Positions 52,387 through 61,964 of a stretch of 64,000 bases of DNA are shown piece after piece. Each line of letters opens with the position of its first letter. Positions within the stretch are counted from its first letter, which is position 1. The notes under the pieces were generated by a model. The model saw only the letters and a list, made by a program, of their open reading frames with translations, was not told the origin of the DNA and ran no database searches. The position numbers and the translations under genes are program-made. Source of the DNA: Gilvimarinus agarilyticus (GTDB taxonomy: Bacteria > Pseudomonadota > Gammaproteobacteria > Pseudomonadales > Cellvibrionaceae); assembly GCF_000832015.1 (NCBI RefSeq), contig NZ_JXCJ01000001.1:3881944-3945943 (forward strand), read 5' to 3'.

Positions 52387-53400
52387 TTACTTCCGGTTAA
52401 AGACGGCCAATGGGTGGGTGGTAATAACGCTTAACTGTACCCGGCTACCGGGTTCGGCGCGCACCTCGTGGCTGACGCGTACCTTAACTTGAGTACCATC
52501 GTCTAAGTTTACGGCAAAAAGCCGGGCACCGCCTTCGTAGCGCACCCAGCTAATTTCGCCATTACCGCCCTCTAGCACCGGCGTCAGTGCCACATCGTCC
52601 GGCCTTAGCAGAAGGTCAACCTCGCCGCTGGCGCCATCGACCGGCGTACCCGGTGCATCGCCAATAGCGGTTACCACTTTACCTTGCTCTAAGCGGCCGG
52701 GGATAAAACTGGCCTCACCTAAAAAGCGCGCCACAAAGCGGCTTAATGGCTCACAAAAGCAGGTCTCCGGAGTGTCCAATTGTTCCAGTTTTCCGCCGTT
52801 TAAAATGCCGACCCGGTCACCCACCGACAACGCCTCTTCTTGATCGTGTGTCACCCAAATGGCAGGCACGCCTGCGGTTTTTAAGGCGCTGCGGATTTCC
52901 CAGCGCAAATTATCTTTAAGGGCCGCATCGAGGTTAGATAAGGGCTCGTCCAGCAGAATAAACACCGGCTCATGAGCCAGAGTACGCGCCAGCGCTACCC
53001 GCTGCTTTTGCCCACCAGAAAGTCTGTTGGGCTTGGCATCACGCAGGCTGCTTAACCCCAGCAGATCGATCCAGTGATCGGCCAAGGCCGGATCTTTTAA
53101 TCGAAAACAAACATTTTGCTGCACGGTTAAATGCGGGAAGAGCGCAAAGTCCTGAAACACCATACCCACATTGCGCTTCTCTGGCGGGACCTGATTTTTG
53201 GCGCTGGCGCTCCAGGCACCCAGAGTGATTTCGCCTTCGGTAATGGGGATCAAGCCGGCCAACGCTTGCAAAATAGTGGTTTTACCACAACCCGTGGGGC
53301 CCACCAGCATTAGGATTTCGGAATCGGCTAACGCCAGGTTGAGCTTATCCACCACGCGGGTAGAGCCGTAATCGACCGATAAATTATTCACGCTAAGCAT
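52387..53400 (-). CDS. fbpC: ferric iron ABC transporter ATPase, FbpC-like
   Basis: 337 residues. Walker A GPTGCGKTTILQ, signature LSGGQKQRVALARTLA and Walker B FILLDEPLSNLD mark an ABC ATPase, and a C-terminal regulatory domain (about 240-337) is present, as in FbpC. The ATG overlaps the fbpB stop by one base (TAATG). It energises import of ferric ions through FbpB. Confidence 0.88.
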   Translation of the reverse strand: MLSVNNLSVDYGSTRVVDKLNLALADSEILMLVGPTGCGKTTILQALAGLIPITEGEITLGAWSASAKNQVPPEKRNVGMVFQDFALFPHLTVQQNVCFRLKDPALADHWIDLLGLSSLRDAKPNRLSGGQKQRVALARTLAHEPVFILLDEPLSNLDAALKDNLRWEIRSALKTAGVPAIWVTHDQEEALSVGDRVGILNGGKLEQLDTPETCFCEPLSRFVARFLGEASFIPGRLEQGKVVTAIGDAPGTPVDGASGEVDLLLRPDDVALTPVLEGGNGEISWVRYEGGARLFAVNLDDGTQVKVRVSHEVRAEPGSRVQLSVITTHPLAVFNRK

Positions 53401-54920
53401 TAGCGGTTGGAATCCTCTGTTACATCAAATTCGCCGCGACGCTCGCCCGTGAGCATCAAGGCAAGCCCCAGCCCCGACATTAACACCAACAATAAGCCGG
53501 GCACGGCGGCGCGGCCAAAATAACCCGCCTCATACACCCGCCACAAGTAAGTAGCGAGGGTTTCAAAGCCCGTTGGGCCCAACAGTAAGGTGGCGGGCAG
53601 CTCGCGCATGGCCTCTAAAAACACCAGGGCTGCGCCGGCGATCATACCGCGCAAGGTAAGCGGCAAGGTAATACGGGTAAAGGCCTCTTTGGGGCTAGCG
53701 CCCAACAAACGCGCGGCTTTTACCAAGCTTGGGTCCAGGCTTTCGGCCGACGAGCGCACCGAGCCCACCGCCAAAGGCAAAAAACGCAGCACATAAGCAA
53801 GTACCAACAGGCCCAGTGTTTGATACAAAAATGGCAGCTTGAGCCCGACATAAACCAACGCGGTGCCCATGACAATGCCGGGCACGCCAAAGCCAAAATA
53901 GGTAACCCGCTCCATCAAGCGGCCCGCTTTACCACTCACGGCGGCGTGCGCCACCGGCACCGCCAGTACCACAGCCACTAACGCAGCCAAGAGCGATGCG
54001 TAGGTGGAGTTCCAGGCATAGCTAAGCTCAAAGCCACCGGCCCCCTCACGCACCAGCCAGAGGCCAAAAATACCTAAGGGCAAAACAATCGACAGTAAAG
54101 GCACGGGCAACGCGGCCGCCAACAGCGCATTCACCTGCCAACGCGAAGGCCAAAGCGTTAAACGGCGCCCGGGGCGCTCGCGAGTGGCCTTAACCCGTGA
54201 CTCCAGAAACAGCACCAGCCCGACAATCACCAATAGCTGCAGCGACAGCATAGCCGCCTGACTCAGGCCAAAGGCGTTGTACTCGACATAGATTACCCGG
54301 GTAAATGTATCCAGGCGCATAATGGCCGGCGTACCAAAATCTGACAGCGTATAAAGCGCGGCCAACAAAGCACCCGCTGCAATGCCGTTAAACACCCGCG
54401 GCAGCACCACCTTCCACAGGCTCATTCCCAGCGACATGCCCAGGGTGCGGGCGGCATTTACCAGGCTGGCATCCAGGCTCAGTAACGAGGCGCGCGTGGT
54501 GAGCAGCACAAAGGGGTAGGTGTATAACGTCATCACCAGCGCCGCGCCGGGCAAGCCGTAAAACGCCGGAGTAGGAATACCGGTTAGAGTATTGATTTCC
54601 CCCCCGGGGCCAAAGGCCGCGTACAGGGTAAAGGCACCAATGTAGCTAGGCATGGCCAACGGGGCGGCGAATAAAATGAGCCAGAGACGGCGCCAGGGCA
54701 AATAAACGTACGCGGTAAGCAGCGCCAATGGCACGCCAATCAGTACCGAACCCAGTACCGTCAGCCCCATTAACGCCAACGTGTTGCCCAGTACTTTTAG
54801 GTTGTGGGTATCAAACAGCTGGGCCGTGTCGCTTGCTAGCGACACCAGCACCCCCACCGGCACCAGCGCAAATAGCGCAATCAACAGCGCCAGTGGGTAC
54901 GAACCGGGCAGTCGGGTCAT
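53400..54920 (-). CDS. fbpB: ferric iron ABC transporter permease, FbpB-like (fused double permease)
   Basis: 506 residues with about 12 transmembrane helices and two permease EAA-like loops (LVNAARTLGMSLGMSLWKV and LVKAARLLGASPKEAFTRI). Both halves are in one chain, the usual form of FbpB/SfuB. It overlaps fbpA by 4 bp (ATGA) and fbpC by 1 bp. Confidence 0.88.
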   Translation of the reverse strand: MTRLPGSYPLALLIALFALVPVGVLVSLASDTAQLFDTHNLKVLGNTLALMGLTVLGSVLIGVPLALLTAYVYLPWRRLWLILFAAPLAMPSYIGAFTLYAAFGPGGEINTLTGIPTPAFYGLPGAALVMTLYTYPFVLLTTRASLLSLDASLVNAARTLGMSLGMSLWKVVLPRVFNGIAAGALLAALYTLSDFGTPAIMRLDTFTRVIYVEYNAFGLSQAAMLSLQLLVIVGLVLFLESRVKATRERPGRRLTLWPSRWQVNALLAAALPVPLLSIVLPLGIFGLWLVREGAGGFELSYAWNSTYASLLAALVAVVLAVPVAHAAVSGKAGRLMERVTYFGFGVPGIVMGTALVYVGLKLPFLYQTLGLLVLAYVLRFLPLAVGSVRSSAESLDPSLVKAARLLGASPKEAFTRITLPLTLRGMIAGAALVFLEAMRELPATLLLGPTGFETLATYLWRVYEAGYFGRAAVPGLLLVLMSGLGLALMLTGERRGEFDVTEDSNR

Positions 54921-55954
54921 AGCACCCCGACGCTGCGCATTAAGTCGAGCGTAGGGCGCAAGTCGGCCAGACGGGTTAAGTCCATTTTCGGTGGAGAAAT
55001 AGTGGCCAGAGAAGGCAAGCCCTCCGGGGGCGCCACGCCGCCTACCAGCGGTATCTCATAGGCCTCGCTCGCCAGATACGATTGCACCTCACGGGTAAGC
55101 AAGTAGCGGATAAAGTTAACCGGCAGCTCGCCCTCGCTTAACGCCAAAATACCGGAGGCATTAACCAGGCAGCCAGCATCGTTTTTCGTAAACGCCAAAT
55201 CGACTTTTGCGTCCGGCTTGCCGGCCTTTAAGCGCAGGGTATAGTAATGATTGGCAAAGCCCACATCGACCTCACCGCGCTCAACGGCCATCACCACACC
55301 CAGCTCGCCGGCGTAGTTTTTACCGCGCTTGTTCATGGCCTTAAGCCACTCACCCGTGGCCTTTTCGCCCTCCAGCAAACGCATGGCGGTGACAAACGAC
55401 TGGAAAGAGGCGTACGCGGGCGCCCAGCCAATGGACAGCCCACTATCGGGCAGCGCCATCACACTGTCGGGGATTTGATCGGCACTGAGCTTACCGGTGT
55501 TGTATGGCAGTGTGCGGATGCGACCGGTCACCGGCGACCAGTTATCGTAGCGAAAGCCCTCTTTTAACTGACCGGTTAAATCGGCGGGCAGCTTACGGGC
55601 GAGGCCCGCGTCATTCACCAGGCCGATCGCGCCGGAATCCACCGCCCAAAACACATCTGCGCGACGCACGCCGGCTTTGGCCTCGGCCACAATGGTGTTA
55701 GCCAAAGCCGCCGTAACGCCGCGGCGAATATTCAGGGTAAAGTCGGGGTTGCGCTTTTGAATCGCCTGCAGGACATTTTCATACAAGCCGCCTTCGCCGC
55801 GTCCAAGGTACAGGGTTAGCTCCCCTTTTAAGGGCGGCAAGTCATCGACGGACAGGGCACCGGCGGTTGCCGCCAGCGCACGGCTCGCAGCCAGCGGCAG
55901 GCTGCCGAGCAAACTGGCACCCGCCAGGGCCTGTATAAAAGTTCTGCGTTGCAC
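54917..55954 (-). CDS. fbpA: periplasmic ferric-iron-binding protein, FbpA-like
   Basis: 345 residues. The N-terminus QRRTFIQALAGASLLGSLPL has a twin-arginine-like signal. The mature protein is of the iron(III)-binding type: ELTLYLGRGEG, ADVFWAVDSGAIG and the double tyrosine FANHYYTLRLKAG, equivalent to the iron-ligand tyrosines of FbpA. The start is GTG 55954, placed directly after the stop of the upstream gene. It delivers ferric iron to FbpB/FbpC. Confidence 0.85.
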   Translation of the reverse strand: MQRRTFIQALAGASLLGSLPLAASRALAATAGALSVDDLPPLKGELTLYLGRGEGGLYENVLQAIQKRNPDFTLNIRRGVTAALANTIVAEAKAGVRRADVFWAVDSGAIGLVNDAGLARKLPADLTGQLKEGFRYDNWSPVTGRIRTLPYNTGKLSADQIPDSVMALPDSGLSIGWAPAYASFQSFVTAMRLLEGEKATGEWLKAMNKRGKNYAGELGVVMAVERGEVDVGFANHYYTLRLKAGKPDAKVDLAFTKNDAGCLVNASGILALSEGELPVNFIRYLLTREVQSYLASEAYEIPLVGGVAPPEGLPSLATISPPKMDLTRLADLRPTLDLMRSVGVL

Positions 55955-56758
55955 TTAAAAAACGTCCTTACGCTCGGATTCGGCTTTTTTCAGCAGCTCT
56001 TTAGCGCGATCTAGCTTGGCTTGCATATCGCTCACCACACCGCGCACGTCGTCGACACTGCCCTTACCCGAAATGGCTTTGGGCAGAGTGACGTTAAAGT
56101 CTTTCTCTAGCTCTTCGACCAGCTTGGCGTCCTGTTCGATCAGCGCACCCTCTACCCCTTCAAACAAGTTCAGGTAGGTATCGTGCACAATACTCGTGGC
56201 CTCTTCAGACAACTGCTCGGCGTACTTTGCCACCACACGATCCAGGCGCTGCTTTACTTCATCCAGGGTCGCGATCGGCGTGGTAGGGCCTGCGGTGGTT
56301 TTGATCTCATCCAACAAACCGCGCTGCTGATACTGGGCCGCCAGTTTAACCGCACCCAGCGCCTGCCACAACGATTGCTCCAGCTTCTCCTGCTCGGCCC
56401 ACACATCCTCCACCGGCTTTTCGGCATCAATGGCTTCTTTTACGCCATACAAACCCTGCCAAATACTGGCATACACAGGCACGTAGTTAGTTTCGATGGC
56501 GGCGTGAAAGTCTACCGCCTCCCAAATTTCGATCACCTGAGCCGACTCGGCCGCTTTAGCGCCTTTGGCCTCGTAGGTATCCACCATGGTATCGATTTTA
56601 CCGATCACCCAGTTCACCTCTTCGGTGTACTCACCCAGATTGTCTTGCAGGTGATTTACATGCTCGCCAATGGCACCATTGGCAGACGCCTGCACCGCAG
56701 CCAACATTAAAGAGGCCGTCAGCAGCGCTTTGTGACAGTTTCGCAATAAAACTTTCAT
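55955..56758 (-). CDS. secreted helical protein of unknown family, first gene of the Fur-boxed iron operon
   Basis: About 267 residues with a signal peptide (ALLTASLMLAAVQASA). The mature part is highly charged and alpha-helical, with likely coiled coils at the C-terminus (QAKLDRAKELLKKAESERK). A middle segment EIWEAVDFHAAIETNYVPVY contains acidic and histidine residues that could bind metal. I do not recognise the family; a distant tie to periplasmic iron proteins such as EfeO/imelysin is only a guess. I choose ATG 56758 with GGAA upstream; a frame open to 56914 would bury the signal peptide and run through the Fur box. It directly precedes fbpA. Confidence 0.7.
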   Translation of the reverse strand: MKVLLRNCHKALLTASLMLAAVQASANGAIGEHVNHLQDNLGEYTEEVNWVIGKIDTMVDTYEAKGAKAAESAQVIEIWEAVDFHAAIETNYVPVYASIWQGLYGVKEAIDAEKPVEDVWAEQEKLEQSLWQALGAVKLAAQYQQRGLLDEIKTTAGPTTPIATLDEVKQRLDRVVAKYAEQLSEEATSIVHDTYLNLFEGVEGALIEQDAKLVEELEKDFNVTLPKAISGKGSVDDVRGVVSDMQAKLDRAKELLKKAESERKDVF

Positions 56759-56790
56759 AAAAATTTCCATTAGTAAGACTTGACCCGCTA

Positions 56791-56806
56791 AATGATACTT
56801 ATTATC
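56791..56806. promoter_or_regulatory. Fur box before the ferric-uptake operon
   Basis: AATGATACTTATTATC differs from the classical Fur consensus half (AATGATAATCATTATC) at only two or three positions. It lies 33 bp upstream of the chosen start of the unknown periplasmic gene, so it likely represses this operon when iron is plentiful. Confidence 0.7.
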
Positions 56807-56888
56807 AGAAAGCAGGTAAAGAAATAGCCGCAGTAAAGATATGAAATTTGCCACCTTTAGAGGCAATAAAAGCGCAATAAGCCGCCGA

Positions 56889-57977
56889 TTAATCGAGATC
56901 GAGGTAGGCCTCACGCTTAAGCAGCTCGCGCTTACGCTCTACCCCCCACCGATAACCAGATAAGCTGCCATCCTGACGCACCACACGATGACACGGTATC
57001 GCAATGGCGAGCTTATTGGCGCCACAGGCGTTGGCCACGGCGCGAGCCGAGTTGGGCGCGCCGATTCTCTGTGCCAGCTCACTGTAGTGAATGGTTTGAC
57101 CGGGCGTAATTTGCTGCAGAGCCTGCCACACACGGCGCTGAAAAGCCGTGCCACGTATATCCAACGGCAAGGTTACCGAGCGCCCACCCGGCTGCTCTAC
57201 CAATGCAATCACCTGCTGCAACAACTGCTCAAACTCGCCCGAGGGCTCCACCCGGTGGGCGTTGGCAAATTGCTGCTTTAACTCAGCCGCCAGTGACTGC
57301 GGGTTATCACCCAGGGCAATCGCACAGACTCCTACCTCGCTGCGCGCTACCAGCAACTGCCCCAAGGTAGTCTGGGCGGTGGCGTATTCAATCGTCATTG
57401 TTTGCCCCTGCCGCTGGTAGCGACGAGCCGGCATTCCCAGCTCGCTGGTAGCTTTTTGGTAAAAGTGCCCGGTGGAACTATAGCCGGCCGCCAATATTGC
57501 ATCCGTTATGGCGCTACCGGCCGCCAGCGCCTGTTGCACCTGCCGGCTGCGCAGTGCCTGCGCGTATTGGTTAATGGTGATGCCAAGTGCCGCGGTAAAT
57601 AAACGCTGTAGTCGCGAGGCGCTTAAGCCAACATCAGCCGCCAACTGGGCGGCGCTCGGCAACCGCTGCAAACGCTCAAGAGCGCGCTGCAGCGCTTGGC
57701 ATACCGAGATCACAGCTTGGTCGTCGCGGGTTATGGCCGCCGCCGGGCAGCAGCGCTTGCAAGGCCGATAGCCGGCCAGCTCTGCACTGTAAGCGTTTAT
57801 GTAAAAACTCACATTGGCTCGTTTAGGGCGTCTCGCAGGGCAACTTGGCCGACAATATACGCCGGTAGTCTGCACAGCATAGACAAACTGACCATCGGCC
57901 CGAGCATCGCGCGCCAGCACTAAACGCCATCGCTCGGTATCGGGTTCTCGTTCAATAATGGGATTGGTGCTAGTCAT
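56889..57977 (-). CDS. ada: Ada: methylphosphotriester/O6-methylguanine-DNA methyltransferase and transcription activator
   Basis: About 362 residues. The N-terminal domain shows the methyl-accepting cysteine in VYCRPSCPARRP and the zinc cysteines in RPCKRCCP. A central AraC-type helix-turn-helix (LAADVGLSASRLQRLF) follows, then the C-terminal methyltransferase with AIPCHRVVR. Ada repairs alkylated DNA and, once methylated, activates its regulon. The ATG at 57977 gives the usual Ada length; an upstream in-frame codon at 58070 adds an unconvincing leader. Confidence 0.95.
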   Translation of the reverse strand: MTSTNPIIEREPDTERWRLVLARDARADGQFVYAVQTTGVYCRPSCPARRPKRANVSFYINAYSAELAGYRPCKRCCPAAAITRDDQAVISVCQALQRALERLQRLPSAAQLAADVGLSASRLQRLFTAALGITINQYAQALRSRQVQQALAAGSAITDAILAAGYSSTGHFYQKATSELGMPARRYQRQGQTMTIEYATAQTTLGQLLVARSEVGVCAIALGDNPQSLAAELKQQFANAHRVEPSGEFEQLLQQVIALVEQPGGRSVTLPLDIRGTAFQRRVWQALQQITPGQTIHYSELAQRIGAPNSARAVANACGANKLAIAIPCHRVVRQDGSLSGYRWGVERKRELLKREAYLDLD

Positions 57978-58157
57978 TACGTAGCTTACCTGTGTGGGTT
58001 TTACGCCCCGTGGGTTTTTACGCATAGTAACGAGCACCCCGTACGGATGCACTCCCGATTGTGGCGGCAAATTTTAATCCGTCGCCAAAACAACGCCGGG
58101 CTTGTAGTAAGATGATACTATCGGCTTGTTTACTTGTAACACGATAAGGAGCGTTAC

Positions 58158-58874
58158 TTGACCCCTCACGATTATCTAAACATTGGCGCCGCGGTTTGGC
58201 TGTTTATCTGTTGGGTTGGTTACGCACGGTTTGCCCGTAAACGCGCTCGCACGGATCACTGTCTGGCATCGGTCCTGCACGTGTATCGTAAAAACTGGAT
58301 GATCGAAATGCTCAGCCGGGAAAACCGCATTGCCGATACCGCCTTAATCGCGAGCCTGGAGCGCAACGTATCGTTTTTGGCATCCACCTCAATTCTGATT
58401 ATCGCCGGTTTTGTGACCATCATGGCCTCTATCGACAAGGTCTATATCACCATCACCGCGCTGCCCTTTGCCAACGAGTCGATGTCGCCACGGCAGTTAC
58501 AACTTAAAATTGTGCTGCTGTTAATGATTTACGTGTACGCCTTTTTTACCCTCACCTGGGCCATGCGTCAGTACGGCTTTTGCTCGATTTTGCTAGGCGC
58601 CGCCCCGGCCCACGATGCCGATATTGGCGAGGCCGAACGCCGGCGCTACGCCATCAGCACCGCTAAAATCATCGACCAAGCCGGCCATAGCTACAACTAC
58701 GGGCTACGCGCCTATTACTTTTCACTGGCTATCTTGCCGTGGTTTTTTAACACCTGGTTTTTTATTGTGGCGGTAGGTGTTGTGGTGGGCGTGTTGTACC
58801 GGCGAGAGTTTCACTCGACCACCCTGCGCGCCCTGGTGCGCGACTTAACCGCGACCGAGGCTATGAAAAAGTAG
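58158..58874 (+). CDS. DUF599 family membrane protein
   Basis: 238 residues with about four hydrophobic segments. Marks are NWMIEMLSRENRIADTALIASL and FLASTSILIIAGF, followed by RQYGFCSILLGAAP and GHSYNYGLRAYYFSLAILPWF; these fit DUF599. Start is TTG 58158 with TAAGGA 8 bp upstream. Function unknown. Confidence 0.82.
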   Translation: MTPHDYLNIGAAVWLFICWVGYARFARKRARTDHCLASVLHVYRKNWMIEMLSRENRIADTALIASLERNVSFLASTSILIIAGFVTIMASIDKVYITITALPFANESMSPRQLQLKIVLLLMIYVYAFFTLTWAMRQYGFCSILLGAAPAHDADIGEAERRRYAISTAKIIDQAGHSYNYGLRAYYFSLAILPWFFNTWFFIVAVGVVVGVLYRREFHSTTLRALVRDLTATEAMKK

Positions 58875-58931
58875 CCCCTATGGCCAAACCCGCCACGATA
58901 CCGCACAACCTAAAACCGGGGATTTTATTTG

Positions 58932-59939
58932 GTGACCACTAAGCAACCACCTATTCACATTTTTAACAACTTTCAAAACCGGTTTGGCGGAAGCGAGAAC
59001 GAAGCATTAGAGCTGTATCGTGATTTGAGCAAAGCCTACGATGTAACGCTGTGGGGCACCTCGTCGCGAATAGACGCAACCCTACAGCAACAACACGGTA
59101 TTACTCTCATCAACCCTCTGCGAGCAAAAGCCCCTAAAGGTGGCATCTACATTTTCGTTGGCGCTCACTGGTGCGGAAAGTGGTGGGCCTATTTGCTGCC
59201 CAAGCCACAAAGACTGATTTATTTTTACAATACCTTTCACCCAAAACACTCCCAGCTCATTCAAAAGCGGCGCCCACTGCTTAACTGGCCTGCGCCTGAG
59301 CTTATTTTTATCTCTCGCTTTCAGCGCGATGCTTTAAACCTTTGCGGGAAGATTCACCCTTCGCCAATAGATATAAACAAATTCACCCCGGGAACAGAAA
59401 AACCAGACAGCGGCCCGGTTACCATTGGCCGGATGAGTCGCGACATAGACCAAAAGCATAACTTGGCTGACATAGAAGTCTACAAGTCGCTCTTACAGGG
59501 CGGGCATCAGGTGAAGCTTCAAGGAGCCTCATGCCTGGAGCCGGCGCTTGCCGAAACCGGTGCCACGCTATACCAGGAGGGCGAGCTGGACGCGCTAAAC
59601 TTTTTGCAAGCGCTCGATATTTTTTATTACCGAAGCGGGGAGCACACAGAGACCTTCGGCCGCGTTATCTTTGAGGCCATGGCCTGTGGCTTGCCGGTCG
59701 TATGCCACCGTCACGGAGGCTACGCCGAGTGGATCCAATCCGGCGAGAATGGCTTTTTATTCGACACCACCGAGCAAGCTCTTGCGATACTGAGACGGCT
59801 CTCCGAGGACCCGGGACTGCGCAATAGCGTAGGCAAGGCTGCGCGCAAAACAGTAGAATCCATCTACGCCCAAGAAGCCAAAGACATAAGACTAGCATCG
59901 CTTTTAAGCCCCGCCAAAACTCCTGCCAGCAACCCGTGA
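58932..59939 (+). CDS. GT4-like glycosyltransferase
   Basis: About 335 residues with a GT-B fold. The C-terminal half has VTIGRMSRDIDQKHN and the conserved donor-binding block HTETFGRVIFEAMACGLPVV followed by HGGYAEWIQSGENGFLF (E-x7-E type). The N-terminal FGGSENEALELYRDL resembles acceptor-binding segments of GT4 enzymes. I prefer GTG 58932; TTG 58929 is the alternative. It probably adds a sugar to a cell-surface glycan; the acceptor is unknown. Confidence 0.82.
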   Translation: MTTKQPPIHIFNNFQNRFGGSENEALELYRDLSKAYDVTLWGTSSRIDATLQQQHGITLINPLRAKAPKGGIYIFVGAHWCGKWWAYLLPKPQRLIYFYNTFHPKHSQLIQKRRPLLNWPAPELIFISRFQRDALNLCGKIHPSPIDINKFTPGTEKPDSGPVTIGRMSRDIDQKHNLADIEVYKSLLQGGHQVKLQGASCLEPALAETGATLYQEGELDALNFLQALDIFYYRSGEHTETFGRVIFEAMACGLPVVCHRHGGYAEWIQSGENGFLFDTTEQALAILRRLSEDPGLRNSVGKAARKTVESIYAQEAKDIRLASLLSPAKTPASNP

Positions 59940-59970
59940 CGAGCGAACACCTCGCCGACAACACCGTCGC

Positions 59971-60525
59971 TTAGTCGCCGCGGCTTAGCAGCTGGTACCG
60001 ACGTATAAGAGCAGACAGCATGGCAATTCTCTCATTGGATAACTGCCGGTAATCCAGATAGGGCGACACCAGTAGCCGATGCTCTGGGTTAACGGCAAAG
60101 TGGTGATCGAGCCAGGTTAACCCCTTAAGACCAAGCTCGGCCGCGTAGGTTTTGCCCGCCACAATGTGCACTGCGTTGCGCTGTGTGTCCGGCTCGCTAA
60201 ACAGCAACGCCACCCCACTGCCCGCTTGCAGCAAATGCTTATCGCGATAATCTTGCCAGCGCTCGGGCCAGCCGGGCTGCACGCCCAGCTGGTACATAAA
60301 CTTAGCGTACACACTAAACAGCTTGCGCCAGTGATTACTGGAGTTGGCCACAATGTGTGACAGCTCGCCGGGCGCCAGCGGCATCATACAATCCAGCGTT
60401 GGGTAGTGATCCAACGCTGGGCGGTTGGCCACACAAAAGGCCAGGCGATAGTCAGGATCGCCCAGCCCTATGGCACACTCAGGCGTAGCACTTACCAAGG
60501 CAACTGCTGCCCATTGGAGTGCCAA
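59971..60525 (-). CDS. conserved hypothetical protein (possibly DUF6942)
   Basis: Up to 184 residues. The core IGLGDPDYRLAFCVANRPAL, LDCMMPLAPGELSHIVANSSNHWRKLFSVYAKF and HRLLVSPYLDYRQLSN resembles a gammaproteobacterial family I recall as DUF6942. The start is uncertain: TTG 60525 overlaps the upstream SDR gene by 34 bp, and TTG 60498 is an alternative. Cytoplasmic; no function known. Confidence 0.6.
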   Translation of the reverse strand: MALQWAAVALVSATPECAIGLGDPDYRLAFCVANRPALDHYPTLDCMMPLAPGELSHIVANSSNHWRKLFSVYAKFMYQLGVQPGWPERWQDYRDKHLLQAGSGVALLFSEPDTQRNAVHIVAGKTYAAELGLKGLTWLDHHFAVNPEHRLLVSPYLDYRQLSNERIAMLSALIRRYQLLSRGD

Positions 60526-61157
60526 AAGGTGCCGCTGTTACCCAGATTTAATTCATCGATACGGGCCATCAGGCGCTCGGCTGCCTCGTCGGGGGTGATA
60601 TCACCATAGCCGCCAATCATTTCGGTACCCACCAGGCCCGGGTGTAAAATCGCCACCGCGACACCGCGCGATTTTAAATCGCAGGCGAGCGACATACCTG
60701 CAGCGTTTAAAGCCGCCTTAGACATACGGTAACCGTAGCGGCCACCGCTGGTGTTGTCGGCGATCGAGCCCATACGGCTGGTAATCAAAGCCACCTTGGC
60801 CTTGGCGCTTAAACGGTCGGCCAACCGCTCGGTCACGCGCAGCGGGGCCAGCGCGTTGGTTTCAAATTGGTCGCGTATCGTATCGAGGTTTAAATCCCCC
60901 AAGCTCTCGTCGCGCAAAATGCCGGCGTTATTAATCAGTAAATCAATGGTGACGCCCTGCAGCGCCTCGTCTAGTTTTTGAATACCGGCATCGCTGCCCA
61001 CATCTACACCGTCAATCACCTTGGCGCCACTGGCCGTTAGTTCTGCCGATGCGCTGCGACACGCTGCATACACGGTATAGCCACGCGCTAAATACTGCTG
61101 CGTAAACGACAAACCAATACCGCGATTAGCACCGGTAATTACCACTGTGTTAGACAT
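60492..61157 (-). CDS. SDR-family oxidoreductase
   Basis: 221 residues of the short-chain dehydrogenase family: NAD(P)-binding VVITGANRGIGLSF, NNAG motif LLINNAGILRDE, catalytic Ser region LITSRMGSIAD and YGYRMSKAALN (Tyr-x3-Lys). It resembles small CsgA/sniffer-like SDRs. Substrate unknown. GAGGTGATG lies before the ATG. Confidence 0.88.
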   Translation of the reverse strand: MSNTVVITGANRGIGLSFTQQYLARGYTVYAACRSASAELTASGAKVIDGVDVGSDAGIQKLDEALQGVTIDLLINNAGILRDESLGDLNLDTIRDQFETNALAPLRVTERLADRLSAKAKVALITSRMGSIADNTSGGRYGYRMSKAALNAAGMSLACDLKSRGVAVAILHPGLVGTEMIGGYGDITPDEAAERLMARIDELNLGNSGTFWHSNGQQLPW

Positions 61158-61271
61158 ACATCACCTCTGTCGTGTTCGTCATAAATAAAGCTCGGTTTGT
61201 GCAACTCGCACCCGCCAGCACAGCGCGTTACCATACCAGTAAATGATGATATCCCCCACCAAGGAGTCTCC

Positions 61272-61901
61272 ATGACGACATTGATAATCGGTGCCAATGG
61301 CCAGATCGGACAAACGCTAATCAAACAACTGTGCGCACGTGGCGAGCGGCCCCGCGCTATGGTTAGGGCGCCGGCGCCGCACCTTGCCAAACTTGGCGCC
61401 GAGGTGGTGATTGCCGATTTAGAGCAAGACTTTAGCGGTGCTTTTAAGAGCTGCGATAAAATTGTCTTTACCGCCGGATCGGGCGCCAGCACGGGGGCAG
61501 ACAAAACCATTTTAGTGGATATGTGGGGCGCGATGCGCGCGGTGAATTACGCAAAGCAACACCCGGTTAAACAGTTTGTAATGATTAGCTCGCGCGGCGC
61601 TGAAGACCCAGACAACGGCCCCGCCGCCATTAAACATTACTCGGTGTGTAAAAAGCTGGCGGATGACCACCTACTCCAGAGCGGCCTGCCCTACACCATT
61701 CTACGCCCCGGCAGGCTTACCAACGAACCCGCTACCGGCTTGTTTAGCACAACCATGCCAAGCGACAAAGAGGCACAAATGATTACCCGAGAGGACGTTG
61801 CCAGTGCGACCGCCTACTGCCTCCAAACACCCGGCACAATCGGCAACATCTACCCGCTGGTCAACGGCCGCGAACCTATGGAGGCCGCGCTCGGCCACTA
61901 A
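61272..61901 (+). CDS. atypical SDR / NAD(P)-binding protein, YwnB/NmrA-like
   Basis: About 209 residues. N-terminal TLIIGANGQIGQTLIKQL is a glycine-rich dinucleotide-binding motif. QFVMISSRGAEDP and YTILRPGRLTNEPATG are typical of atypical SDRs of the NmrA/YwnB type, redox sensors or reductases without the usual Tyr-Lys pair. AAGGAG lies 6 bp before ATG 61272; the frame open to 61197 has no support. Divergent from the neighbouring SDR. Confidence 0.85.
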   Translation: MTTLIIGANGQIGQTLIKQLCARGERPRAMVRAPAPHLAKLGAEVVIADLEQDFSGAFKSCDKIVFTAGSGASTGADKTILVDMWGAMRAVNYAKQHPVKQFVMISSRGAEDPDNGPAAIKHYSVCKKLADDHLLQSGLPYTILRPGRLTNEPATGLFSTTMPSDKEAQMITREDVASATAYCLQTPGTIGNIYPLVNGREPMEAALGH

Positions 61902-61964
61902 CCTGCGCAGACAAGTACCGCCCGCTGGGGCATAATAGGCGGCTTTACTGACCAAGGTTAACCC

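Noticed and set aside
56759..56914. N-terminal extension of the helical periplasmic protein
   Set aside because: It would run through the Fur box and bury the signal peptide 50 residues inside the protein.
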